From Stictocephala bisonia (Eukaryota > Arthropoda > Insecta > Hemiptera > Membracidae), in assembly GCA_035578905.1 (NCBI GenBank), contig JAQJVL010000101.1:2007051-2071050 (forward strand): 64,000 nt of DNA, in the 5' to 3' direction. A program made the position numbers and the translations under genes. Shown here piece by piece: positions 22,577-34,598 of the stretch (position 1 is the stretch's first letter; every line of letters begins with the position of its first letter). The notes under the pieces are model-generated. The model saw only the letters and a list, made by a program, of their open reading frames with translations. It did no database searches and had not been told where the DNA came from.

Positions 22577-22870
22577 GGTACATTTATTGGAGATTTACAA
22601 TGCTTCAAGTGCTAAAAAATAACGTTTCGACAGCTATAAAGCTGATTTATTTTAAATAGCTACACATCACTTAGTTTTTTTAAAAAAATGTTATATTTCG
22701 GCTATACAGTCTGAACATAAAAATTTATGTTGTTAAATGTTTGAAAATGGCTTCAGACTGTATAGCCGAAATATAAAATTTTTTTAAAAACTACTGTCAC
22801 CTTCAGGTGCCTCTTTATTCCTTAGCCTCCATTTAAACATAATATTTTTTATTACTTTTTCCCCCTAAAT
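22577..22870. mobile_element. Penelope-like end (family B relative) interrupted by a hairpin
   Basis: TTGGAGATTTACAATGCTTC...AACGTTTCGACAG resembles the left arm at 10735-10790, and AAACTACTGTCACCTTCAGG...CTTAGCCT resembles its continuation. Between the halves lies an inverted repeat with TATTTCGGCTATACAGTCTG (about 22695) and its complement near 22760, flanked by TTTTTTTAAAAA on both sides. Either a nested foldback insertion or an enlarged stem of the terminal RNA structure. No coding. Confidence 0.6.
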
Positions 22871-24419
22871 GAACCCATATATATATGTAGAAAGTCCTTA
22901 AGCAACTATATGTAGACAGATTACCGCTGAAATCTATGAGCAAGTTTTGAGTGACCACATTACGTATTTTGTACTCCGTTCCAAAGAAGCAGGTAAAGGA
23001 GGCTGAGCATCGGTGTAATATTGTAAAGTATATATTATTCAAGTAATATTATTATTTATTGAATAATATAAATAAATGTGATTTTCAATCTAGAAGCTCA
23101 ATCTGTTTATACAGAGACTTTACTAACGAAAATAAATTTAAATTAGTATTTCAAATCTTTAAGTAAATAAAATTCTACATTAGAGTGAATAAAGTGAAGA
23201 CAAGATTAAATTCAGTGACTTTGGTAAATCCTTCTACTAAGGAAACTCTCAACAAACGGCGGTCCTCTGAAGTGAAATTGAGAGGAAGAATTGTTTCCTT
23301 TTCCTTTAAACAGACTACATATCTTGTTGTGGTATTTCAAACTCTCCTCTGGATAATACGATTATAGATGATTCCTAGGATAGTTAAAATAGGTTTACTA
23401 ATGAAAGATTTTATTTTTCACCTATTTGTGCAATTTAGTCAAAAATAAACAAATTAAAATATATTTCACGTGCTTAACCTTTGAGGGGGGTAAGCGGTTA
23501 GGTATATTTCCCCAGGGAAGGTTTTAACCCAGGATTTATTACCATCCGACTTTGGGACTCTGCCCCACGGGTCTTTAAAGTGTCAATGGTATTTTATTGG
23601 AGTTATTTTATTCACCATTACATGTTATATAAATACAGATAAAATAAAAACTTTGAAATTATTGAGATGATTGAGATTGAAATTTATTTCAACTACAATT
23701 TAAGCACTGATTTTATATGTCCATCCCGTAGCAAAGCTAGTTCATAATATAATCAACTCGTACATTATATTTTTTTCAGGTTTTTCGTACTATTTTTTTA
23801 AAAACAATTTAAGATTATTATTGGAAAAATAGTAATAAAGTACTAAACTCGATTTTAAAAGGATTTGGGGACTTACAAATATTAGAACTTAAGCAGCATG
23901 ATTTATCCAATAGCAGTGTTTGGTTGGGAATAATCTTATTTTTCAAGCTTGATAATTTGTTGTATCTTTTTCTTCAGAAAAATAAAAACTATTACTTGGT
24001 GTTATAAACATTCAATATTGTCATAGTGGCGTTAAATTAAACTTCCTAATGTGCATTTTTGAAATATATTTTATTTGTACTTTAAATATAGGCCTAATGG
24101 AAGAGATCTTCTATAGACACTACATTTTATTGTTGAACAGTTAATGGATGTTTGTTGATAGTTAAATATATATACCATAATTTTAAGGACTGAATTATTC
24201 GATATTTACGCCTTTCAGGTTTTCACTAAAATTGAAGTTATTAGAGATATTTTGGTTAAAAAATTTAAAATTACCATTTAAAAAACGACTGAGGTACAGA
24301 AATTACATTTTTAAAGAATATGTAAACAATGAAGGCCAAGATACAGTAGATACTTTTTCCATGCTTTTTTTTATTTTGAGTAACTTTTAAGTTTATCAAA
24401 TTTTTTTTTTTTTCATTTT
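22871..24419. other. Spacer with a GC-rich patch
   Basis: 23475-23590 is unusually GC-rich (GGGGGGTAAGCGGTTAGG, TTCCCCAGGGAAGG) but unrecognised. 23185-23367 is open with a plausible composition but shows no supporting signals. The rest is AT-rich. Confidence 0.4.
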
Positions 24420-24535
24420 ATAACATAGAGACAGAAAGACGAAAAACGGAGCGAGACATATCACGTGACATATTTTGTTTGGTTCGACCTTTTGAATATA
24501 TTCCTAAGGTTTAGCTGCCTACTTATGGGACACCC
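24420..24535. mobile_element. Solo terminal part of an IS630/Tc1-like element
   Basis: GAGACAGAAAGACGAAAAACGG resembles the terminal repeat at about 37640 (CAGACAGACAGACGGAAAACG). The segment ends TTATGGGACACCCTC, like the outermost bases of such elements read inward (CAGGGTG). Single end only; weak. Confidence 0.4.
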
Positions 24536-25178
24536 TCAATGAATAAAGCCTTATGGCAAGTGCTGAAAACTGTTATACATTGCCAATAAATGTTAATACT
24601 TTTAGACTGATGCTAATGCGCTTCAGTATGAGAAACCCGCTTTGCAGTATGGAGAAGGATCCGGGCACTGTACAATTTATTTAAGAAAATTTATATAAAA
24701 TGTTCCTAAAGATAGAAACATATAGATATATTTAATGTTCATGTATCACGATAGCAAAAGCTATCAAATGAATCATCTTCAGAGTAAATTTTCTGAGAAA
24801 TTATTTGCACATATTAATGACACATTTCGTTATCATACGAACCCACTAAATAATTTACATCCATAAGGGAGAATAAGTCATTGTTTTTATACCTGTATCT
24901 TATTTAATGTATTTTGAAACAACATTTTGCTGTTCAATCCTTTCCAAAATATTCTACAGTAAGAATTTAATTACGCTGTTCTCGTAAATAAGGAGGGCAA
25001 CATAATTCCTTGTTTCTACAGCCACTTGATAACTTACAGAACTAGTTAAACCGAGCACCAATTAATGATAATCTGGAAGATCGAGAGCTCTAATTAGGTT
25101 TTTTGAATTAATTGGGAGCATATTCACTTTTTAAAGTGGGTTCATATCAATTTAACCAATATTCTAACTGAAGATTTA
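24536..25178. other. AT-rich spacer
   Basis: Nothing recognised. Confidence 0.5.
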
Positions 25179-25575
25179 TCGATGTTGTACCTTTTGGTTA
25201 CCATCCCTTATGTATCAGCTGACGAAGACGAAACATTTATTCACAATATCGTTACAACTATCCCACCCACACTACGTTCCACTGAGATCAAGAAGAGTGT
25301 CTTCCGGAGAACATTCTGGTCGATGTTGTACCTTTTGGTTACCAACCCTTATGCATCAGCTGACGAAGACGAAATATTGATTCACATTATCGTTACGACT
25401 ATCCCACCCACACTACGTTTCACTGAGATCAAGAAGAGTGTCTTCCAGAGAACATTCTGGTCGATGTTGTACTTTTTCAACCCATCGTCACGGATACTTC
25501 AATCAGCTACCGTATTGTTATAACACTCCCACCCACACTACGTTTCATTGTGATCTAGAAGATATCTTCCAGAAA
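25179..25575 (+). repeat. 141-bp tandem repeat, two full copies and a diverged third
   Basis: TCGATGTTGTACCTTTTGGT begins units at 25179 and 25320, and a diverged one at 25461. The period is 47 codons, so one frame stays open across copies. Between copies 1 and 2 I count about seven amino-acid-changing and one silent difference, which argues against protein constraint: a minisatellite, not a repeat protein. Confidence 0.88.
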
Positions 25576-26239
25576 TTAATTCTTTATACAAATTAAGGAC
25601 GTTCTACCCCCAAAAAAATACTTTGTTCAAGTTTGTATAATCCAATTTTTATACTACACAACAAAACAATCACCTAACTTTGTAATAAAGAAATTGTTTG
25701 TCTGTATGTATGTAAATCCGTATGTCATTTATTACGCCGTTCCATCTTTTGGAGAATTTTTTTCGTTGGAAAACAAAGAAATACTCGTGAGCTTGCAAAA
25801 TAGAGCTTAGAGGTTTGTCTACAATTTGAAGAAGTTTGAACACGTAACAAAGTTCGGTCCCTTGAGAAACAATTCTTTGTTCCAACCGTTTCAATAGTGC
25901 ATAAACCTATATCAACAGACTTACCTTCTTATCTGAGGTAGAAGCTCTTGCCACGCTACACGTTCACTGTACCCGACAGGATATCTTGCTTGAACTGCCA
26001 AGAGTACAGCGTCTGGCAGAAAAGTAAGGTGTCTCGTTCTTTGGACCCAAAGCGTACAATAACCTCCCTACGAGTGTCAAATCCTTGGGTTGTAAAACGT
26101 TTATGGCTTTTAAATCAAATCAAATATCCTTCCTTGTAACAGTATATTACTGCATAATTACATTAATATAACAAAATGTCAATACTAACATTAAAATTAC
26201 CAAAAACATACATTATTCTTATCATCTAAGAACTAAACA
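25576..26239. other. Spacer
   Basis: 25930-26120 has near-normal GC and is open on the + strand for about 60 codons, without start, splice or homology support. Otherwise AT-rich. The 3' flank of the LINE relic lies at 26160-26240. Confidence 0.4.
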
Positions 26240-26725
26240 TTATGACGCTGACTGGCATGTCAGGAATTCATATATACTATTAAAGCAATTTAATACCAAA
26301 TACCTCTTGACCCTTTTAGAAAATGCATTCGCTTCACGTTCTGCTTTGAGTGAGGCTGGCAAAGCATTAAATAGCTTGATCCCGTTAAATAATAGATGTT
26401 TTTCGAAGAAGCGTGTTGTATGCGGAAGTGTTTTTCATGTTCATGCCTAATCTGATTATTTTATATTCGGGTTTGTTTGTTTTAAAAACGGTGAAAATTA
26501 CTATGCACAAATAGGAGGAGACTGTGGATGTAAATATATGGAAATGTAAGTATATTACTATCGTTAAAGAGAGACCTACAAGAACAATCCTTACGTTTAC
26601 CGAATACTGTTCTAACTGCCCTCTTTAGGAAAGTTAGTTTCTTTGCACTCCTATTCTCAGATTTTAATTCTATAAGCCAAGACAGGATAAGTTAGCCTAT
26701 AGTATACAGAAGAATAACGTTTTAA
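26240..26725 (-). pseudogene. Jockey-like LINE, ORF2 C-terminal relic
   Basis: On the minus strand the frame includes HLLFNGIKLFNALPASLKAE then FSKRVKRYLVLNCFNSIYEF and a stop at 26240. The NGIKLxNxLP...F...LK..L motif is the typical C terminus of jockey/CR1-type reverse-transcriptase proteins. Upstream (26460-26725) the RT tail is recognisable but broken (LRRAVRTVFG, KRKDCSCRSLF). Endonuclease and RT core are absent: a 5'-truncated, decayed insertion. Confidence 0.8.
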
Positions 26726-27104
26726 CACAAAGATTCTCAACACATACTAAGTCAATTTGTGATTTAAATTTTTAAGTGTTATCAATCCTGATGTCCAAAA
26801 ATATTGTTTCATCATAAGGACCAATTTCCTGTTCATCGAAAACATAAGACAGATATTTTTTACACCACGATTACTTATTTAGAACTCAATAATGCTAGTT
26901 TTTTTATCATTTATACATCATTTGTTTTCACTTAACAATTGTAATAGCATTTTAGTTAAATAAATACCTAAGACAGTAGTTTAGCTATATCTTGTATCAT
27001 TTATGACTTGATATCTTGAATACCATTGTAGATCACTTATAAATAAAGGCGATACTGTGTTTATTCATTTATCTGAGATTATTATTATTCATTATTATTC
27101 ATCT
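26726..27104. other. AT-rich spacer
   Basis: Nothing recognised. Confidence 0.5.
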
Positions 27105-27425
27105 CTAAGACGCCGATCGTAGAGATATGGGCGAATATGAGGCATGAATGAGTGTGATGAGTGTAGATGAACGAGTGTAGTCATTACTACACTTAGTTAC
27201 TATGTTACTATCTGAGTTCGACTTAGCTCAGAAAGGACTATTTATTAATAGCCCAATAGCCAGTGAAACTATGGGACCTACAGCTTTACGTAGAATCCGA
27301 ACCACGTAGTGTTGGTCTGATTCTCAGCTAACTGACAAGTTTGACACTTAGTTCTCTTCTCTACACAACACCCGAACCTTGACTACCATTCAACACGGAC
27401 ACTCCAGACTTCTCTAAGTAATGTC
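27105..27425 (-). repeat. SINE copy 2
   Basis: Shares with copies 1 and 3 the + strand segments CGTAGAGATATGGGCGA, TGAGTGTGATGAGTGTAGAT, TTTATTAATAGCCCAATAGC and ACAGCTTTACGTAGAATCCG. On the minus strand GTGGTTCGGATTC is a B-box-like motif. Homology with copy 3 continues to about 27425 (ACCTTGACTACC, GGACACTCC). Confidence 0.75.
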
Positions 27426-29426
27426 TACGTTGATGACAACCATTGAGCGGACGCCGTGTCGGTATTAAGAGGACCGAGCATGGAACATATCGCCTACAAT
27501 CTCCCAAACACTTTGTCCCCAAGTAGCTGGGCTACAGCACTGCACCACCAGTGCCGACTATTTCCGTCTCCTTTATAGTAGTAATTTCATCCAAAATATT
27601 TAGTGTAAACCCTACATCTATCCTCTCACGTACCATAGGACGACTAACTTAGGGTATTTATTTAATTAGTTTGAAGTCTGAATCTAAGGATGATTAACAT
27701 ATTTTAGTTCACTGTAAACATATCACAGACAATCCATTGTTGGTAAAACAGTTTCTCGCTAAACCTGAGATAATTAGCTGAAGTTTTAGCTAATTGCTGG
27801 AAATGTAGATTAATTACCCTACCCCTGGTACCCATCACTTTGATTCCTAAGAAGTAATTAATGAGAAATTTCCTGGAATAGCTTCTATAGTCAGTTCATA
27901 TTTAAAGTCAAAGATTAATATTGATGATTCTTCCCATTGTTTTATGTACTAAATTATTGTATTACAATAACTAACACTTTTTATTTTAAAACTAATGCTG
28001 GAATTAATTTCATAGTACCTATTTAATTTAACTACACGAAATTATAAATATTTCAATAGATAGAAAGTATGAATTAAATGTTCACTGAATTTAAGCATCG
28101 AGAAGTGAAAAGATTACAAATATTCTTGATTTTGTTTTACAACAAATTTTAATAATTGTATTTTCCATTTCATTACTTCTCTTTTATAATTTATGATGAA
28201 AGTCCAGACAAATATAGTAACTTTAAAAGGCAGTACCCAGGGCCATGGCCTGATATTACTTTTTACTGTGGTGGGGAGGGGGAGTTCTACGTAATGTTAC
28301 TTTAACTAAAATACTTTAAACTTAAATCTGGAAATATTAAATTATTTCAAAATGTAATTTGTATCCTAATATATGTTCTAGGGATTGTTATAAATTTCAA
28401 CTAGTAAATGTTACCTCCTCGTCTAACTGTATGTAAATAAATATTATAGCTGCAAAACAGTCTTCGTGCTTGAAACTATACTTAAAAAATACCTTTCAAT
28501 ATCCAAATGAAGGTCGACCTCGTTCAATTCAAGTGACCAGTTGCTTCTTAATAATGACGATCATTTGGTGTTCGAATACGCAGTTCTTAGTAATCCATCC
28601 TTCATAAAAGATTTCACAATGGTGCAAATGTTCAATTGTTAGACAAATAGCTTCAATCTATAAATGAACTGTCGAATTGTTTATTTTTATTAACATAAGT
28701 GTTTGTTTGTTTATATACAGAGACCTTGAAATAGGGACTTGAATAATTGAATCAAAACCTGATTATTCAGATATGTACGATTACTATAATGAATGCAGCA
28801 AACTATTCTACTTGTTGGGGATGAGTAGAATCTAAAAATATGAAGACATATTTGGAATTTCGATTACTGCCAATTTTCGTGAAGACTTTTAACTCTTGCA
28901 AAATTAGATGTCGTCATAAAAGGGTTATAACAACGGCCTGGACACAACAGCTGGTCCATCAGCCTTTGTTGTTTTTGTTGAAACCCCCCCACGTGTCGGC
29001 AATTCCGGGCATTAACAACTTTTGTACGACAGCCATAGAGGTACAAAAAATGTCCAAACAAGTTGTGTAATAACATCAATAAAACAGTATTTTATTTATT
29101 TTTTTATTATTTTTCATTCATACTGTATTGAATAAATTAAATAAATATTATTGTTTTAAATTCTTCTGTGGATATTGTTTGAATAAAATATATTTTTGTC
29201 TCAGTAAATGTAAAAATAATTTATATGTACAAATAAAATATATAAATAAAACCAAACCTTTTGCATACTAATGTGTGCATATTAAGTAATTTAAACAACA
29301 TCTCAACATAAAATTGTAGTCTACTATAACTAGTATTAACTAATGTTTAATAGGAAGAATTTAATATCGCTGTTATATAGAAATTAATGTTATACTAATA
29401 TACTAAGAGTGTATAGGGACCCGTCT
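27426..29426. other. Spacer with unclassified patches
   Basis: 27430-27580 has balanced GC and may continue the SINE or another repeat. 28890-29070 is locally GC-rich and open on both strands (+ frame ends IEVQKMSKQVV) but unrecognised. The rest is AT-rich. Confidence 0.4.
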
Positions 29427-29478
29427 CTCTCTCTCTCTCTCCTCTCTCGCCCTCTCTCTCCCCCCTCTCTCTCTCTCA
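29427..29478. repeat. (CT)n microsatellite
   Basis: Long CT runs interrupted by CGCC and CCCCC. Confidence 0.95.
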
Positions 29479-30576
29479 CTGAAAAAAATTACAGGGATGT
29501 AAGTTATTTATTATATTCAGTTTGTATAGTTTATTGGCTCCAACAACATCTTATTTGTTTAACAGTAATACTTCTTTGGCAAAATATTTTATAAAACCTT
29601 TATAAATAAGAGTTTAATAATACCAAACAAGTTGAAATCATGTTTTTTTAACTAGTGTTATTTTTAATGTAGCCTACAAACTGTGTTAAGGGAAATCTCC
29701 CATTTAGGCATATTTCAGGTGGACCTCCCAGGAGTTGAAGCAGTGCTACTAGGCTAGCAAGAGGACCAAACAGCTCTTACAATGTGTTTATGGTACGCAC
29801 TAACTTGTCAGCAATTAATGATACACCTACTCTCCCATGAACCTAGCCCACCCACTTAGCCTCTTGACTTTTATAATTAGTTCTGCAATTTGAGTTTGTT
29901 CTAACCATAAAAACAGAACTGAAACAACGTTTGTACTTTTTTGTGATTGAGGTTAACTTTTATTGATATTTTCTTAATTGGAAACTAGTAAAATATAAAT
30001 AAATTAATGAATCTTCAATTATTTGTATAGCTGGTCAATCTGTTTGGAATCGTTACGTAGTAGTAAATCCCAGGACTGGATTTTAGTACGTCTAAAAGAA
30101 GCAAGAAGTTTATTGCTGGGAAATAAACTGTTTAATGTTGGTTGGGACTCCAATAATTGTGTTTGTTTGTTAAATTCATAGTAGTATTTATTTGTTTTCT
30201 TTATTTAATTTTGTAAGTAATATTTATTGACATATTTTCAATCAATAATTACTGACCTATTGGATGTGGGATGAAAGTCGCTTTAAAAATGTAACTTCTA
30301 ATATCTTAATATCTAAAATTATGTGGATTGTGTCATTACTTCAAATTAAGGTGGCCTTTAATGACCACTGTATTTGTGATTATAATTCTAATAAATTATA
30401 AATTACAAACTGACAAGATCGTTTCCGAAACAGAAGAGTATTTGGTTTTTAATTGAATAAAGATATTTGGTTACCTAAAATCAATCTTGCAATACTTTTA
30501 AAGTTTCTATACTTTAAATTACTTTCTCCTTAAAATCTAAAACTTCATTCAATAATAAACAAAATGACAAAAAAAG
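29479..30576. other. Spacer; possible SINE fragment at 29700-29880
   Basis: 29718-29755 (CCAGGAGTTGAAGCAGTGCT, ACTAGGCTAG) resembles 47010-47045 (CCAGGAGGTCCAGTAGACCG, ACTAGGCCAG). The family is unidentified. No genes recognised. Confidence 0.35.
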
Positions 30577-30655
30577 GCAGCTTGCTCGCTTAGTGGTTAG
30601 CGCTTCTGCTTTATATGCAGAGAGTCAAAGTGTTCATATCTTGGGAGATTATTTA
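30577..30655 (+). repeat. tRNA-derived SINE head
   Basis: TTGCTCGCTTAGTGGTTAGC is an A-box region. TTCTGC-TTTATAT-GCAGAG folds as an anticodon arm with TAT in the anticodon position. GTGTTCATATCTTGG is a decayed B box. The acceptor stem does not pair, so this is a SINE head or tRNA pseudogene. A related sequence lies at 54378. Confidence 0.65.
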
Positions 30656-31544
30656 AGCAAATTTACTTGAGAGATTTGGACTACAACGCTTGTAGACAAA
30701 GTAAAATATTCTACTGGCATAAACAGACAAAAAAAACAAGGTATCTGAACCTCATATCATATGGTCTCGGGTTGATTATTTCGAAAATAGCAATCTCCAA
30801 TCAAGCATTATAGTTTGGCTTTCAACTAGCTCATATTTTAAAATGACTTACATAGAAGTACACTTCTTGACTTAATTGAAATAACAGAATCACAAAACAC
30901 AAAACCACGTTTACTTCTCACCAGGAAAGTTTAAACTACATTTCATGTGAACAAAAGATCATTTTAGGAAACTCCACCCGCCCTCGAAGAATACTTACCC
31001 AGGATGTTTTTGTTGTTCGGAAATAACATTAGTAACATACCCTGACTATGAAACAACTCGGAAGAGGAACGGGGGATGTACGATATTAGTAACCTAGCGA
31101 TAAAACATGTTTGAAAGATAAAGTTTAGTGATATACAGTTCCCAAACGTTGATGATAGCATTTCTAGAGATACTCGGTTGAGTCTCACAAAAACCGTAAC
31201 AATATAAACAACAATATATTTGTATAGAAAATCTCCTCAATAGTGAACAATCGTCATCCTTTCTGGGAAAACTTACTACACCCATTAGTTACGACCTAAT
31301 TTTCCGGAGATAATCCGAGGAAATCATTTGTTTATAGTTAGGTTTTTATTATTTCGTTGATAGATCATTATTACAACATCCAGATTATTTCCTTTTGTTT
31401 ATTATTTAATAACTGCTATCCTGATATCAATATCAACTACTTGAGATTAGATTTTAATCACAAAGTTCTCTCTATCCTATACTCAGACTATGCTTCTTTA
31501 GTCTGAGGTATAGGCTAGTCAGACCAAATAAATCATACTATACC
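30656..31544. other. Spacer
   Basis: No gene recognised. Confidence 0.5.
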
Positions 31545-31935
31545 CGTGTAAATCTTCCGTTAGTAATGAAACTGCAGAGCCCATCCCGTAATCGTGTAAA
31601 TCCTCAGTTAGTAACGAAACTGCAGAGCCCACCCCATAATCGTGTAAATCTTCCGTTAGTAATGAAACTGCAGAGCCCATCCCATAATCGCGTAAATCTT
31701 CCGTTAGTAATGAAACTGTAGAGCCCACCCCACAATCGTGTAAATCTTCCGTTAGTAATGAAACTGCAGAGCCCATCCCATAATCGCGTAAATCTTCAGT
31801 TAGTAATGAAACTGCAGAGCCCATCCCATAATCGTGTAAATCTTCAGTTAGTAATGAAACTGCAGAGCCCACCCCATAATCGTGTAAATCCTAAGTTAGT
31901 TATGAAACTGCAGAGCCCACCCCATCCTCGAGTAA
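31545..31935. repeat. 48-bp minisatellite, eight copies
   Basis: CGTGTAAATCTTCCGTTAGT starts units at 31545, 31593, 31641, 31689, 31737, 31785, 31833 and 31881, with a fragment at 31929. 48 bp equals 16 codons, so both strands stay open (minus strand reads GSAVSLLTEDLHDYGM repeatedly). The array lacks start, splice or flanking coding context and is best read as non-coding. Confidence 0.94.
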
Positions 31936-32945
31936 ATATTTAAGTCTCCAGTAGGCTGACTTAAGAGATCATTCTATAATTTTTAAATCGTTAAAATGTA
32001 CTCTAAAGACAGACATTTCCAATATATCCTGTTCGGGATACTTGGTTTCTAATACCGCAGTAGGCAAGCTGAGTATGAAGGGTGTTTTAATCACGTGGGA
32101 CTGGTGTGCGTGACAATCTTACTAACACGAGCTTCCGGGCACAATACCTCTCCGTTGAGAACATCTCAAACAGACCTCTAGAGGCAGTAATGAAACGTTT
32201 CTTACCAGGAAAGGTTTTTTGAAATGTTATCCTGTAATTTAGTAACCTGCTTCCCTAAAGCAGGGTTTTATTTATTTTCTTACTAATAAATAATTTGTAT
32301 TTAATCGTTTTCAAAGAAAATATAAAATGTGATAATACTGGGTCTATGGAGGAATTTCCTATTAGAATATATGTAATGCTTTGCATATATATGTTATTTA
32401 ATATCAACTATACTTGCTCTAAGATCAGGAAAGTGTATATATTATTTTTAGGAGTCCTATTTATTGCCTAGTAATTGTTTCAGGGGATTCATTATTATTT
32501 TATAATATTTTTATAGTATATGTAATACATTTGACCTCATTCAATTGAAATGAATTAGGCCTTGCCTTTTCAAATGAAATGTATAAATAAAGAACAATGT
32601 TTGAAATTTGAACATTGTTTAAATTTTACTTTTAGGTAATCACAACTAATTGAAATATTTCACTAACCTTACAATAAGTACCTCATTTACCGACAGTTAA
32701 GTTATTTATTTTTTTTTTTTAATTTAATCCTAGATATCTTAGTCTTAACAAGTTAGTCATCACAAATACCAATCTAATAAATACCTTTAATTGTCAGATG
32801 TACGGTTACCAAAGTAGGTTGAATAAAAATCCACCAGGTTTATTTAAAATATGTAGGTTTTACCACAAATATTATTTACTCTGTAATGGCACTTTGCAAG
32901 CATGCACAATCTCACTACGTACTCTACGGATTTCCTCAGTTTTGC
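31936..32945. other. Spacer
   Basis: 32030-32190 has balanced GC but nothing recognisable. The rest is AT-rich. Confidence 0.45.
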
Positions 32946-32995
32946 ATACATCTGGAGATATATGGAGATATATGAGAATATATCTCCAGATGTAT
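32946..32995. repeat. Perfect 18-bp hairpin
   Basis: ATACATCTGGAGATATAT (32946-32963) and its exact complement (32978-32995) enclose a 14-base loop that itself repeats GGAGATATAT. Could be a foldback remnant or small hairpin RNA. Confidence 0.75.
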
Positions 32996-33609
32996 ATCAA
33001 TCGACCTAATTTTGTTATTATGGTTTAAATAACATTCAAAATGAACCCGTCTTATGTGCTTAATATTTCACATGCTTGTTACCACATATTCAATATGTTA
33101 AAACTCATTATGTGAACATTGAATCCCACTTTGAAGTGTTTGAAAATGAAATCTTACTTTAACTATTATATAAATTGATTACTTTTCAATAGTATAAAAA
33201 AATCAATCGCAACAGCCCAGCCTAAGTGGGCGAAACATGACTGTCTTGCCTACAATGGGCCAACCTCGACATACAAAGTCGCCCACCAAAACTTGCACTG
33301 TCGACACACTTCCAGACCAGAGATATAAACACTGACATTTTCACCATCTGAATCAATTCCAGTTAAAACCTTCAAACTGGTCTGTCTTCAGATGGCATAC
33401 AATTTAAAACATACAAAATTAACGGTTTTGTCTAATTCACAAAAGTCACCACTGTTATTAAAGTAGTTTGAATGATACTCATTGACGATTTTCCAAAATG
33501 TTATTAGTAGATAATAAATAGTTTAATTGGATACAATCCTATACTCGTCAGACATTTAAAAAAATATAGACATTAAAAAATCTATTCATTGTTAAAGCCT
33601 CCTGAGCTG

Positions 33610-33610
<1 letters not shown>
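32996..33610. other. Spacer
   Basis: 33210-33320 has balanced GC but is unrecognised. Confidence 0.45.

Positions 33611-33667
<57 letters not shown>
33611..33667. repeat. (TA)n microsatellite
   Basis: About 28 TA units with one TG interruption, directly abutting the Penelope-like palindrome that starts at 33671. PLEs often insert in AT repeats. Confidence 0.95.
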
Positions 33668-33670
<3 letters not shown>

Positions 33671-33673
<3 letters not shown>

Positions 33674-34027
33674 AATAATAAGGTTAACGTACCTTTGTCG
33701 TCTTCAGCTACAAAATATTTTTAATGGACTACCGGTTTCAGAGCACGAACTCCATTGTCACATCCACTGTATGTTGTCAAAACAGTCACATTAAAAACAT
33801 TATACAAAAATGTACATATTTACGAAAATAAATATAAAACACATGATAACGGCTGGCCGTGTTATCTTGTGTTTTATTTTTATTTTTGTAAATATGTACA
33901 TTTGTGTATAATGTTTGTTGGATGTGATCATGGAGTTCTTGCTCTGAAACCGGTAGTCCAATAAAAATATTTTGTAGCTGAATTCGACAATATTATTTAT
34001 AAAAGTACGTTAACCTTATTATTTGCT
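33671..34027. mobile_element. Penelope-like terminal inverted duplication, family C
   Basis: AAATAATAAGGTTAACGTAC (from 33673) recurs inverted at the right end (GTACGTTAACCTTATTATTT). Both arms carry, in arm orientation, ATGGAGTT...GCTCTGAAACCGGTAGTCCA: a GGAG/CTCT stem, GAAA and the palindrome ACCGGT. The left arm has about 35 extra bases. No coding remains. An overlapping 69-codon frame (33755-33964) is fortuitous. Confidence 0.78.
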
Positions 34028-34280
34028 AGCCCAAAAGCACACGACACTCTTGATATTACTGACTTATCGTTTATAAAACCATATTAAATAAAATTGTATG
34101 GTAACTGTCACAAGTAACTAATAAAATTATATAAATTTAAAAATCCAAAGCCCTTATCTCCTAATCTATTTAGAAACATAACTGAGGAATGTAAAATTTA
34201 AAACATACAGACTGACCGTGTAAATATTAACACGAAGTTAGGTATAGATGTAGGTGAATTGAAAGTGAAGTATTTGATAT

Positions 34281-34598
34281 GGATCTTTTCCGTTAATTCA
34301 CTATCACTACTACTTTTTTGTTTCCGTTAATTCAATACCACGTGATAAATATAATATTGCTCTCCTATCATTTTTACGTCTACTCTGGTATTCCTTATCC
34401 GCTAGGAATCCGATATTGCTGGCCTTATCTTATCGCTTTCTAAGAACTTACACGCGGAGAGTGCATTCGGCGGTAAGTCAAACATGGATTACCAGTTTGT
34501 GATCAAATTTAGTTGCTACCTAACCTAGTCTCACCTGACCTAATCTAACCGTAATTGCGATAAAAAAAGTAGTAGTAGTGAACTAACGGAAAATGTCC
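34281..34598 (+). mobile_element. MITE family M, copy 1
   Basis: Terminal repeats ATCTTTTCCGTTAATTCACT...CACTACTAC at the left and the complement of GTAGTAGTAGTGAACTAACG at the right. The interior includes CTTATCCGCTAGGAATCCGA, GCATTCGGCGGTAAGTCAA and GGTTACCAGTTTGTGATCA-like sequence. The inverted copy at 50407 shares all of these. About 318 bp, non-coding. Confidence 0.85.

Noticed and set aside
23185..23367. 60-codon frame NKVKTRLNSVTLVNPSTKET
   Set aside because: Plausible composition but no start, splice or homology evidence.
25182..25523. 113-codon frame with a 47-residue repeat
   Set aside because: Differences between units are almost all amino-acid changing; no constraint, no start context.
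30577..30655. Functional tRNA-Ile(TAT)
   Set aside because: Anticodon arm folds, but acceptor and T stems do not pair; SINE head or pseudogene.
33755..33964. 69-codon frame within the PLE palindrome
   Set aside because: Its two halves are reverse complements of one another; fortuitous.
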